In this document: piece by piece, positions 47,945 through 55,970 of the stretch
How the letters are laid out: every line of letters starts with the position of its first letter
Position numbering within the stretch: the first letter of the stretch is position 1
DNA from: Methyloceanibacter stevinii
Lineage (GTDB): Bacteria; Pseudomonadota; Alphaproteobacteria; Rhizobiales; Methyloligellaceae
Length of the DNA: 64,000 nt
Assembly (NCBI RefSeq): GCF_001723355.1
Contig: NZ_LPWE01000010.1
Coordinates: forward strand, 517,547-581,546
Direction of reading: 5' to 3'
The notes under the pieces: generated by a model
What the model was told of the DNA's origin: nothing
Databases searched by the model: none
The model's input: the letters and a program-made list of their open reading frames with translations, nothing else
Translations under genes and position numbers: made by a program

Positions 47945-48522
47945 TCAGCCGCGTTGACAGGGCAATGGGGCCGTCGAGCCCTTGGGCGCCTCTTCTTCTG
48001 AAGCGGCTCCTCGACTTTGTTCCCATAGGTCTCGGGCGATGGTGAGAGGGTCCATGTCGCGGTCTCGCCACCAGGTTTCTTCTTTGCCCACTCGGTGGAC
48101 ATCCGTGTGATGGATTGCGCAAAGGGGCACGGTGAACTCATCGCTGACCTTCAAGCTGAGGCCCCGTGATTGCGCATGACGGAGATGGTGGGCATGGGAG
48201 GCTTGCGGCCACAGATGATGCAAGGTTGGCTTGCCACGAATTTGAGATGCTGTTTGCTTCGGATGCGTTTGGGTTCGCTGATCGTCAGAACGCTCTTGTC
48301 CACGGGCTGCCGCGCGCCATCTGCGCTCTTGGAATCTGGGGCACTTTCGCCCCCATGGTCTTCGGTTTCAGCTGCCCGGCCATTGTCCCGATTTGGTGCC
48401 GCGATCGTTACAGCGCAGCGTTTGAGGTGGGCAATCAGGTCAGCGGTCACGCTGGACTGGTCCTGGTCGGCTTGCCTCGTTACCTTATTGACGCCCGGAC
48501 CGCTTCGAGGTTCTGTTCCCAC
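47945..48522 (-). CDS. HNH-type zinc-binding protein, one frameshift
   Basis: From GTG 48522 the first ~75 residues are polar and poorly conserved. Then LKFVASQPCIICGRKP leads into the break. One C is missing in a run near 48192. The second frame continues HAHHLRHAQSRGLSL, VPLCAIHHTDVHRVG and EETWW to a stop at 47945. CxxC, HAHH and CAIHHTDVH together make an HNH-like metal site found in phage and prophage proteins. The corrected protein is about 193 residues. It is the last gene of the Gp157-Rad52 unit, overlapping rad52 by 43 bases. A nuclease role in recombination is likely but unproven. Confidence 0.75.
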
Positions 48523-49112
48523 ACCTCGAAAAGAGCCTCGATGGTGGGAGCTGCGCCCATCGCTTCTTTGAGAGCCTTGGCAAAATCGGTTGGCGTCTCG
48601 AAGGTGGAAGTCGGATTTGCGTTGGCTGACCTAAGACACCAAGAGCGCGAGGTTTCGTCGGCGTCCTTCTTAGACGGACGGACTCCACTTTGCGCAGGGT
48701 CGTAAAGTGCAAGACCAAAAGGATTGCCGAACGTGGCGAGCGCGCGTTTTGTTGCATCGGTCTCGGCAGACTTCAGGGCAATCTCGTGAGCTTGTCCCGG
48801 GCTTACCGCCCTGGACTCGCCGGACCCTGAGCCTTCCCTTACGATGACGATATCGCCGGCCCGGACTGAAATGCGTACCTTCGCCGTATAGGCGGCCATG
48901 TAGTAGCGACCGCTACTTCCGGTCCACACGCAGCGACTGGAGACCGTATGACGGTCCCAAGCGTCATAGCCGAAGATCCTGTTGGCTTCTGAAATGGCAT
49001 GCCAGCCTTCAATGTAATTCAATGTGGCACCGTTCTCGGTGCGTGACTTGACGTGATCCGCGGCAAGCTTGGCTTTCAGCTGACGGGCTTGGCTTGCTGA
49101 AAATGCCATCAT
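48480..49112 (-). CDS. Rad52/22-family single-strand annealing protein
   Basis: From ATG 49112, where it overlaps the preceding stop (ATGA), the protein has 210 residues. The N-terminal ~150 residues carry the annealing fold: LNYIEGWHAISEANRIFGYD, WDRHTVSSRCVW, YMAAYTAKVRISVRAGD, and GQAHEIALKSAETDATKRAL with the ATKRAL helix that binds DNA. The rest is short and acidic. Phage and rare bacterial members anneal complementary strands. Gp157-like and HNH-like proteins flank it, as in phage recombination blocks. Confidence 0.9.
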   Translation of the reverse strand: MMAFSASQARQLKAKLAADHVKSRTENGATLNYIEGWHAISEANRIFGYDAWDRHTVSSRCVWTGSSGRYYMAAYTAKVRISVRAGDIVIVREGSGSGESRAVSPGQAHEIALKSAETDATKRALATFGNPFGLALYDPAQSGVRPSKKDADETSRSWCLRSANANPTSTFETPTDFAKALKEAMGAAPTIEALFEVWEQNLEAVRASIR

Positions 49113-49615
49113 CTTGTCCTCACTGACAGAACGGGCCGTGGATTGCCTAGCTGAGCACCTGGCACGTCGGTGGAGCGCTTCAGATCTGCGAGGAGAGACT
49201 GGCGGTCGAGCTTTGGGTCCTGTGGCACCCAATAGGTTTCTGGAATCACAGCTTCGTCGACGACCACAAGGCCGGGAAGGCCGGCTCTGGATGAAACGGT
49301 GAAGTCGGGTTGCTCCAACTTGTTGAGCCCGACTTCCGTCATGGCCTCGAGGCAAAGTTGGCGCTTCTTTTGGGAACGCTCCTTCAGGCGCGACAGGCGC
49401 TCTTTCATTTCATCAAGTCTTTGCCGCAAACCGCTTTGAAGTGCTTCATCCACTAGCGCGGAGCGGATTACGGCAGCTATCATCTCATTTAAGTCGGTGA
49501 TTCCCTCGAGCGTGTCTGCCAGGGTATCGTCGTCCAGAGAGGGATAGTCGTTCAACAGCCGGTCTTTCAGCTGGCAATATTTGGTCGTCTCAAGAGAGAT
49601 TTGGTGATTGCTCAT
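49109..49615 (-). CDS. Siphovirus Gp157-family protein
   Basis: From ATG 49615 it has 168 residues. LKDRLLNDYPSLDDDTLADT, MIAAVIRSALVDEA and a central coiled coil (LRQRLDEMKERLSRLKERSQ) are followed by LEAMTEVGLNKLEQPDFTVS and a conserved C-terminus (IPETYWVPQDPKLDRQSLLAD). This matches the Gp157 family found in Siphoviridae and in chromosomal phage remnants. The family has been linked to resistance against phage restriction, but the activity is not settled. It is the first gene of the leftward unit and starts next to the HTH operator. Confidence 0.88.
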   Translation of the reverse strand: MSNHQISLETTKYCQLKDRLLNDYPSLDDDTLADTLEGITDLNEMIAAVIRSALVDEALQSGLRQRLDEMKERLSRLKERSQKKRQLCLEAMTEVGLNKLEQPDFTVSSRAGLPGLVVVDEAVIPETYWVPQDPKLDRQSLLADLKRSTDVPGAQLGNPRPVLSVRTR

Positions 49616-49642
49616 CGTTTCGGCTCCATATGCGCCACTATC

Positions 49643-49668
49643 GGCACATAAAGTGCCATATATGGCAC
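49643..49668. promoter_or_regulatory. Palindromic operator between HTH regulator and Gp157 unit
   Basis: GTGCCATATATGGCAC (49653-49668) is a perfect 16-base palindrome. A second, overlapping inverted pair, GGCAC at 49643-49647 with GTGCC at 49653-49657, shares its left arm. The whole lies in the 54-base gap between the divergent starts at 49615 and 49670, so binding would affect both directions. The likely binder is the HTH protein encoded next to it. Confidence 0.6.
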
Positions 49669-49669
49669 G

Positions 49670-49924
49670 ATGTGTCAACTCATGCTAGTCCCAGCTCAGA
49701 TCCGGGCCGCGCGAGCCTTGCTAGGATTGAGTCAGGGTCAACTCGCGGATTTGGCGGGGATCGGAGTCAGGACGGTTAAGAGGATCGAACTCGCGGACGA
49801 ATTATCAGGGGCGGCTCGAACGAACTGGAAAATCCAGACGGCCCTTGAGGCAGCGGGGATCGAATTCATCTCGGCAGAAGGAGGAAGGGGGCCAGGCGTG
49901 CGTCTGAGAACTTCAAGCCTCTGA
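49670..49924 (+). CDS. Small HTH (XRE/Cro-CI) regulator
   Basis: This protein has 84 residues from ATG 49670, or 80 from ATG 49682. IRAARALLGLSQGQLADLAGIGVRTVKRIE is a helix-turn-helix of the XRE type, with hallmark LSQGQLADLAGI. A short C-terminal helical segment with KIQTALEAAGIEF follows, as in many stand-alone phage-type repressors. It is divergent from the Gp157-Rad52-HNH genes, and a perfect palindrome lies immediately upstream. It probably represses itself and that unit. Confidence 0.88.
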   Translation: MCQLMLVPAQIRAARALLGLSQGQLADLAGIGVRTVKRIELADELSGAARTNWKIQTALEAAGIEFISAEGGRGPGVRLRTSSL

Positions 49925-50010
49925 GGTGCCTACCGCGAAGGCTGTGTCAGACGTCGTGGGTGAGGGGGAATATTGCAAAACGAACCCAATTGCTGCAGCG
50001 CAATAGCGGT

Positions 50011-50622
50011 TTATTGCCCCTCGATCGTTCGTGTTGCTTGTGTCTTAGCTAGCCGTGCGGATTGAAGCCCATGAAGCAAGCTCAGGGTTTTCATTACCGC
50101 ATTCATCAACCCCGTTTCGTGTCGCGTCACAACACTGAGCATCTCGTTTGCCCTGCGCCGTCTGGCTTCAAGGCGCGTCTCAGAATTATCTGCAATTCCA
50201 AAAGGCTGGCCCTGCGCGCTCTCGCGGGACGGTGCGTCCTCAGCCTTGATTGCAAGTTCCTCAAGTTGGTCTAGCTCTTGATCCGTGAAGGACGAGATAT
50301 CCCAATTCATGAATATTCGGCCGAGAATGCCACTCATCACTTGTGCTTCGACAGATGGAACTCGGCGTAGACGCCAAAGTAAGCCAGCCAAGCGGTCCAC
50401 TAACTCGCATTCCATGGTGCCTTGTGGGTCGAAGTCAGCCATGAGGCCGTCGCGGAAGACGTTAAAATCGTCTGGTGTCTCGCCGCGGATCACGATTTCC
50501 TCAGCTGTCAGGCCATGCTTCCATGCATTCTGACGAGACCGGGCCTTTCCAATCTGCGTTTTTGGGCCCGTGCTCTTTTTTGAGTTCGATCGGTTTGCGG
50601 CGATCTGCTTCTCCGAAGGCAT
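50011..50622 (-). CDS. Conserved hypothetical protein with NRxNSxxSTGPKT start
   Basis: This intact protein has 203 residues. The first 50 residues carry IAANRSNSKKSTGPKTQIGKARSRQNAWKHGLTA, given here by its hallmark STGPKT...GKARSRQNA..HGL. This is a widespread but uncharacterised N-terminal module in Alphaproteobacteria and other phyla. The rest is mainly helical with two charged stretches. It is soluble, has no known catalytic motif, and lies close to the phage-like module. Function unknown. Confidence 0.7.
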   Translation of the reverse strand: MPSEKQIAANRSNSKKSTGPKTQIGKARSRQNAWKHGLTAEEIVIRGETPDDFNVFRDGLMADFDPQGTMECELVDRLAGLLWRLRRVPSVEAQVMSGILGRIFMNWDISSFTDQELDQLEELAIKAEDAPSRESAQGQPFGIADNSETRLEARRRRANEMLSVVTRHETGLMNAVMKTLSLLHGLQSARLAKTQATRTIEGQ

Positions 50623-50743
50623 CTGTTCTCCTCTTCCATCGGCGACTTGTTCTCAATGCAATTTCAGACGGTATCTTTGATGACTTCGCCCTGTGCGTAC
50701 AAGATGGTTCCCCTCATCAACCGGCAATGCCGCAGTCTGTGAC

Positions 50744-51232
50744 ATGCAGCTATTGTTGCTGTTTCAGCTGCTCACTCTGGTTGTTGTGGCGAATGCGGTC
50801 CCGGTTTTTGCCAAGAGGTGCTTTGGGCCGGCTACCGCATGGCCGTTAGACGGCGGCCTCGTGCTATCTGATGGTCAGCCTTTGCTAGGTGCATCCAAAA
50901 CCATTCGCGGCATCCTCCTTTCGATGGTTCTGACGCCTGTCGTCGCGATGCTCATTGGATTGAGTTGGCAGGTCGGCGTGGTCGTTGCGTTCTCCGCCAT
51001 GGCGGGAGATCTCGTCTCGAGCTTCCTAAAGCGACGCATGGGGCTGCGCGCCAGCGATCAAGCGATTGGGCTCGATCAAATTCCGGAGTCCCTCCTGCCG
51101 CTTCTCGCGGCCCGATGGCTGCTTCCCGTCACAACCGTTGATATTCTCGTAGGTACGGCTCTGTTCATCGTCGGAAGCCTAGTCGTCTCCCGCCTACTGT
51201 TCAGGCTGAACATGCGGGACAAGCCCTACTGA
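50744..51232 (+). CDS. CDP-archaeol synthase-like (DUF46/CarS) membrane protein
   Basis: From ATG 50744 the protein has 162 residues with four to five helices. LDGGLVLSDGQPLLGASKTIRG and MAGDLVSSFLKRRMGL match the two conserved cytidylyltransferase-like loops of the CarS family, and GLDQIPESLLPLL follows in the expected place. Archaeal members attach CTP to unsaturated archaetidic acid. Bacterial members are widespread but their substrate is unknown. An upstream start at 50693 is open but adds non-hydrophobic residues. The gene overlaps the convergent phosphoesterase by seven bases. Confidence 0.8.
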   Translation: MQLLLLFQLLTLVVVANAVPVFAKRCFGPATAWPLDGGLVLSDGQPLLGASKTIRGILLSMVLTPVVAMLIGLSWQVGVVVAFSAMAGDLVSSFLKRRMGLRASDQAIGLDQIPESLLPLLAARWLLPVTTVDILVGTALFIVGSLVVSRLLFRLNMRDKPY

Positions 51233-52191
51233 TCAGAGAGTTGAAGGCGGTGAAGGGTGATCTCAGGTGGGCAGTTGAACCGAACCGGCACGACTGACGA
51301 ACCAGCGCCCGCCGCCGTGTATCCGACCATGCTGTGGTGTCGCCAAGCGCCGGAGCCCAACGCTCTCGGCAAGACGGCACTGAGCGTTAGGGGAATGCCA
51401 CCGGGCAGGCAGAATTGCCCCCCATGGGTGTGACCGCTGACCAGCACATCGAAATCCGCATGAGCGGCTTGCCGATAGATCTCCGGCGTGTGTGTAACGA
51501 GTACCGAGAAGTCCTCGTGGGGAATGCCTTCGGCGGCCTTCTCGATATTGTCCGCCCGGTAGAAGTGGGCATCGTCAATCCCCACGATGTGGATGCGATC
51601 CTCGCCGCGCCTGATTGTCTCGGCCTCGTTCATCAGCATCCGGATGCCCATGTCCTCCAGTGCGGGGAGCATGCGAACCGAATCGTGATTGCCGAGGACG
51701 CCATAGACAGGTCCCTTCAACGCCGAACACACACGTCTCATGCCGTCAACGGCGGCGTCGTGCGTCCCCCAGGTTTTGGCTCTGTAGTCGCCGGTCAGAA
51801 GACAAACGTCGTACGGAAGGTCCTCGACGAGCCTCATCACTTCCGTCATGGCATCGGCGCTGTACTCCACATGGAGGTCGCTGATCTGAAGCATGGTGAA
51901 GCCGTCGAAAGCCTTCGGCACGTGCGGCGTAGCGATGACATTGTCTTTGAGGACAACCTTGGCGGCGTTGCGCCGCCCGCGCCAATAAAGCCCGCTCGCC
52001 ATCAGAACCGCACGAATGATCGTGTGGCCGATCGGGAGGTTCTCGATGTGGAAGAAGTTGATGCCCTGTCCGAAGACTTGCGCCTCGTGATCGTTCTCGA
52101 CGCCGAGACGCTGGCGCGCATGACGGCGCCCGAGGCGCTGTTCGAGCTGCTTTAGGATTCGGTCCTCTGACATCTCATTCTCTAAGACCAT
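51226..52191 (-). CDS. Metallophosphoesterase
   Basis: This intact protein has 321 residues from ATG 52191; an internal ATG at 52173 is an alternative. The two-metal site reads MLQISDLHVEYS, LLTGDY, VLGNHDS, LVTHTPE and SGHTHGGQFC, all in the order of the calcineurin-like family. A hydrophobic stretch near residues 50-70 may anchor it to the membrane, as in YkuE/LpxG-like enzymes. The natural substrate may be a UDP-sugar lipid or another phosphoester; this is a guess. Confidence 0.9.
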   Translation of the reverse strand: MVLENEMSEDRILKQLEQRLGRRHARQRLGVENDHEAQVFGQGINFFHIENLPIGHTIIRAVLMASGLYWRGRRNAAKVVLKDNVIATPHVPKAFDGFTMLQISDLHVEYSADAMTEVMRLVEDLPYDVCLLTGDYRAKTWGTHDAAVDGMRRVCSALKGPVYGVLGNHDSVRMLPALEDMGIRMLMNEAETIRRGEDRIHIVGIDDAHFYRADNIEKAAEGIPHEDFSVLVTHTPEIYRQAAHADFDVLVSGHTHGGQFCLPGGIPLTLSAVLPRALGSGAWRHHSMVGYTAAGAGSSVVPVRFNCPPEITLHRLQLSDQ

Positions 52192-52308
52192 TGGATGTGC
52201 GGTGCGGACAGGTCCGATACGAGAAGACTAGAGGCCAACTCTATCAGCAGCCTCGGGACGAAGCATATGAGGCCGATCAACAGAACAGATCTGGAGCACC
52301 TTAGGGGC

Positions 52309-53436
52309 TCAAGCCACGAGATCGGCAACGTAGTCCCCGATCGCGAGGGACGATGTCAGCCCCGGGGAGTCGATGCCGTAGAGCGCGACGTAGCCGGGGT
52401 GTCCCGTCTCGTCGGGCCCTTGGATGATGAAGTCGGCGAGGGGCTCCCGAGGTCCGGAGGTGCGCGGACGGATGCCGGCGTAGGCGGGCTCCAGCGAGCC
52501 GTCCGGCAGGCCCGGCCAGTAGCGCCGGATGGCGCCGTAGAACGCCGCGCCGCGGCCGGGGTCCACGTGGTAGTCGACATCCTCGACCCACTCGACATCG
52601 GGGCCGAAGCGCACCTGTCCGCCGAGATCGAAGGTGAGGTGGGTGCCGAGGCCACCTTCAGGTGGCACGGGGTAGATCAGATGCCGGAAGGGCGCCCGGC
52701 CTGTCAGGGTGAAGTAGCAGCCCTTGGCGAGGTAGCGGGGCGGGATGGTCGAGGGGTCGAGACCGGTAAGGTTCCGTGAGAGCTCCCAGGCGCCGAGCCC
52801 CGCGGCATTGATGACCAGCCGGGTTTCGATCTCGGTGGGGTCGTCGCCGCCGATGCTCAGCCGAGTTGCTCCGCCTTCGAGTGATCCGCCAACAAGTGAG
52901 CCACCGAGGACCGGCGCCGCGCATTGCACCAGCGCACCGGCGTTCTCGGCGTCTCCTTGGTAGGTCAACATGAGGGCGTGCCCGTCGACGATGCCGGTCG
53001 ACCCGGACTGAAGTGCCTGCGTTCCGGCGAGGGCGGGTTCCATCACTTCGAGGCGCGATCTGTCGATCAGCTCGACTTCCTCGACGCCGTTGGCGAGGGC
53101 GCGCCGATGGAGCGCCTCGAGCGCAGGGACTTCCTCCCCGTTCGCCGCCACCACGAGTTTGCCGCAACGGCTGTGGGGAACGCCGCGCTCCTCGCAGTAT
53201 CGATACAGCGCGCGGCGGCCTTCGACACAGAACTTCGCGCGCAAGCTGCCTGGGGGGTAATAGAGGCCGGCGTGGATGACCTCGCTGTTGCGCGACGATG
53301 TCTCCTGGCCGACGTCGGAGCCGCGCTCCAGAACCAGAACCTCACGGCCAGCCTGTGCGAGCGCACGCGCAATGGCGAGCCCGACGACCCCTGCGCCGAC
53401 GACTATTGTCTCAACCTTGTCCAGAGGGGCGTTCAT
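52309..53436 (-). CDS. FAD-dependent L-2-hydroxyglutarate-oxidase-like enzyme
   Basis: This intact protein has 375 residues. TIVVGAGVVGLAIARAL (11-27) binds FAD. SSRNSEVIHAGLYYPPGSLRA is the characteristic second motif of the L2HGDH/LhgO group, and CVEGRRALYRYCEERGVPH, GKLVVAANGEE follow. LVINAAGLGA and the late ALYGIDSPGLTSSLAIG complete the DAAO fold. It probably oxidises L-2-hydroxyglutarate or a related hydroxy acid. It has no link to the glycan genes. Confidence 0.88.
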   Translation of the reverse strand: MNAPLDKVETIVVGAGVVGLAIARALAQAGREVLVLERGSDVGQETSSRNSEVIHAGLYYPPGSLRAKFCVEGRRALYRYCEERGVPHSRCGKLVVAANGEEVPALEALHRRALANGVEEVELIDRSRLEVMEPALAGTQALQSGSTGIVDGHALMLTYQGDAENAGALVQCAAPVLGGSLVGGSLEGGATRLSIGGDDPTEIETRLVINAAGLGAWELSRNLTGLDPSTIPPRYLAKGCYFTLTGRAPFRHLIYPVPPEGGLGTHLTFDLGGQVRFGPDVEWVEDVDYHVDPGRGAAFYGAIRRYWPGLPDGSLEPAYAGIRPRTSGPREPLADFIIQGPDETGHPGYVALYGIDSPGLTSSLAIGDYVADLVA

Positions 53437-53454
53437 CGCTGCCGCGCGCGGAAG

Positions 53455-54461
53455 CTACCAGAGCCGCCTCTGCGCCTCGCCCTTGCAGGGTTTCTGCATC
53501 CCGATCGTGTGCTTGGGGCGCGCCACCTTCTCGAACATCTTCATATCGACGCGCCTGAATGGCTTGTACCGGTTGCTGCAAATATGGCTCTCGGCAACAC
53601 GGGGGGCGTACTCGATCAGCAGCGGGCGCGCGCCGTCGAATTCGTTGTTTTGAATCTGCACGCGCGAGATGCGCGCCTTCTTGCCGGCGATCATGATGCC
53701 GCCGCCCTCGTTGTTGATGAAGACCGAGCTCTCGATGCGGACATTAGTGATGGTCTGCTTGGGATTGTCGGGCTCAAGATCAATGCCTGCGGCGGGCCGG
53801 GTGCCTTGCGTGTCCCGGAACATGGACCGCGTCACCAGAATGCGGTTGCCGTGAATGATGGACAGGCCCTGCCGCCGGTTGCGCTCCGCCCGGACCCCAC
53901 ACAGCGCAACGTCTTCCGCATCGGAGATATGGAAGCCGTCACCCCATAACTCCCTTGCGCGCACATTCGAGATCGTGACGCGCTTTGAGCCCTTCATGAT
54001 GAAGATGCCCATGCCCCACTCGCCGCCCTTGCCCTGATGAGTGCGGCGGTCGCCGACAATCGTACCCCCCGTCACGGTCACATCTTGAGCGTCGGAAATT
54101 CGCAGGACCGTGTAGTGGGGCTTCTTGGTCGGAAACATCTTCAAGACTGCCTTGGGGTGCATCTTGAAGGTCATGTTACTCTTAAGGCTGAGGCGGTTCT
54201 TGGTGTCAGTGTCGACCCGGTAGCGCCCGGCGGCAGATAGACCGTGCCACCCGTGCCGGCGACTTTATTGATCGCGCGCCGGATGGCCTTCGTGTCGTCC
54301 GCGCTGCCGTTGCCCTTCGCGCCCATGGACTTGACGTTGACCGTCAGCTTGGACGTGGGGCCGGCATTGCAGCCTCTATACGGTGCCGCCGTGGCCTGGC
54401 TGACCGGCAGGATGGTCAGGCAGAGAATCAGAAGGGCGCTTATTCGAGTAAGACTGGTCAA
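53455..54461 (-). CDS. Secreted right-handed beta-helix protein, one frameshift
   Basis: The N-terminus from TTG 54461 is a signal peptide ending in QATAAP. LTVNVKSMGAKGNGSADDTKA and GGTVYLPPG follow, which is the pectate-lyase/glycoside-hydrolase-28-type opening. One G is missing in a run near 54226. The second frame continues with YRVDTDTKNRLSL and SNMTFKMHPKAVL, then repeated beta-helix turns (DVTVTGGTIVGD, RVTISNVRARELWGDG, NVRIESSVFINNEGGG, RVQIQNNEF). The corrected protein has about 336 residues. It may act on or bind a polysaccharide outside the cell. No catalytic residues can be assigned. Confidence 0.8.
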
Positions 54462-54596
54462 GGCTGTCTGTGGTGTTCCCTCTTATACGCTGACGAGCAT
54501 TTAACACGCTCGACCCTGAATATGACATGAACACCGCTCCTTCGGCGGTGGTTCCCCCTCGAAGCGGCACAAATGGGGCGTTGCGGCCCTTCTCGG

Positions 54597-55721
54597 CTAG
54601 GCCACAGCCTTGCGAATCACCTCCGCGACCCGCCGCGCGTCGTCGTCGGGCAGGTAGGGATGCATCGGCAGGCTCATGACCTGATGGCAGATGGTCTCGC
54701 TGATCGGCAGAGAGCCCTCGCCGCCGCCATAGGGTGCGTAGGGCGCCTGAAGGTGCATCGGCTTGGGATAGTAGATGGCCGACGGGATGCCCGCTTCGTT
54801 GAGCGCCGCCTGGATGTCGGCGCGCCGGTCCGACTTGATGGTGTATTGCGCCCAAGCCGACTGGCGTCCCGGGATGCGCTTCGGAACCGTCACCGCGTCC
54901 TTGAGCTCTTCGTCGTAGATGGATGCGAGGTGATCGCGGGCCGCCAACTCGTCGTCGAGGATCGGCAGCTTCACCGAGAGGATCGCCGCCTGAATGCTGT
55001 CGAGACGGCCGTTGATGCCGATACGGGCGATTTCGTAGCGGTCGGCGCCCTGGCCGTGCACGCGGATCGACTTTAGGAGCTCGGCGAGTTCGTCGTCGTC
55101 GGTCATGATGGCGCCGCCGTCCCCGTAGCAACCCAGCGGCTTCGCCGGGAAGAAGCTGGTGCAGCTCACATGCGCGAGCGAACCGACACGCTTGCCGTCA
55201 TAGACGCCGCCGAAGGACTGCGCCGCGTCGTCGATCAGATGCAGCTGCTCCCGATCCGCAAACGTGTTGAGTTCGTCCCAATCCGCAGGCAACCCAAAGA
55301 GATCCACGGCGAGGATCGCCTTCGGCGTCAACTTACCTTCCGCGCGGGTCGCGGCGATCTTTGCGTCGAGATCGGCGAGGTCGAGATTGAAGCTGTCTTC
55401 CTCGACGTCGACGAACACGGGCGAGGCGCCGACGAGGATGATCGCCTCGGCGCTGGCCGTGAAGGTGAAGGACGGCACGAACACCGCATCGCCCGGCCCG
55501 ATGCCGTAGGCGATCAGGGGCATGATGATCGCGTCGGTGCCGCTGGAGCAGGAGATCGCATGGCGGACGCCGCAATACTCGGCGAGTTCGCTTTCAAGCT
55601 TCGTGACTGCCGGGCCGAGAATGTAGCGGCCGTCGTCGAGAACATCCTGGATCGCGTCGGCGATCTGCGGCTTCAGCCGCGCATATTGTGTCTTCAAGTC
55701 GACAAAGGGGACGCCCGACAT
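54597..55721 (-). CDS. DegT/DnrJ/EryC1 sugar aminotransferase
   Basis: The frame is intact over 374 residues from ATG 55721. PFVDLKTQYARLKPQI opens it as in WecE/WbpE-type enzymes. GTDAIIMPL and VFVPSFTFTASAEAI bind the cofactor phosphate. LIDDAAQSFGG has the pyridine Asp and Gln. SFFPAKPLGCYGDGGA carries the PLP lysine (Lys194). It resembles aminotransferases for UDP-3-keto-N-acetylglucosaminuronate (WbpE/WlbC), but the exact keto-sugar is not certain. It is a stand-alone leftward gene, divergent from the secreted Trp-rich protein. Confidence 0.9.
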   Translation of the reverse strand: MSGVPFVDLKTQYARLKPQIADAIQDVLDDGRYILGPAVTKLESELAEYCGVRHAISCSSGTDAIIMPLIAYGIGPGDAVFVPSFTFTASAEAIILVGASPVFVDVEEDSFNLDLADLDAKIAATRAEGKLTPKAILAVDLFGLPADWDELNTFADREQLHLIDDAAQSFGGVYDGKRVGSLAHVSCTSFFPAKPLGCYGDGGAIMTDDDELAELLKSIRVHGQGADRYEIARIGINGRLDSIQAAILSVKLPILDDELAARDHLASIYDEELKDAVTVPKRIPGRQSAWAQYTIKSDRRADIQAALNEAGIPSAIYYPKPMHLQAPYAPYGGGEGSLPISETICHQVMSLPMHPYLPDDDARRVAEVIRKAVA

Positions 55722-55970
55722 CAATCTTCCTTCTCATCTTTGTGCTGCGGTTCCCGGCTCTCGAAGTCGAGCGTCTGGGCAGCGCTTTCCCTATCCAAGT
55801 CGGGAGGCATCGGCAAGGGGACGCATCAACACGACGCAGCGCCGTATCTGACCTGAAACGTCCCCTTGGATGGGCAAACTCGCCACGTTCAGACTGGGTT
55901 CAGGTCGGGACCTCCACCCTGGGCTCCAATATGGTCTCCCGAGCCGAGCGGTGGGGCCGTGGAGGTCTTG

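Noticed and set aside
47945..49924. Full prophage
   Set aside because: No integrase, terminase, capsid, tail or lysis gene was found on either side within the window.
51415..52155. 246-codon forward frame opposite the metallophosphoesterase
   Set aside because: Antisense to a gene with a complete two-metal motif set.
52924..53949. 341-codon forward frame over the FAD enzyme and beta-helix genes
   Set aside because: It is antisense to two supported genes and has no recognisable motif.
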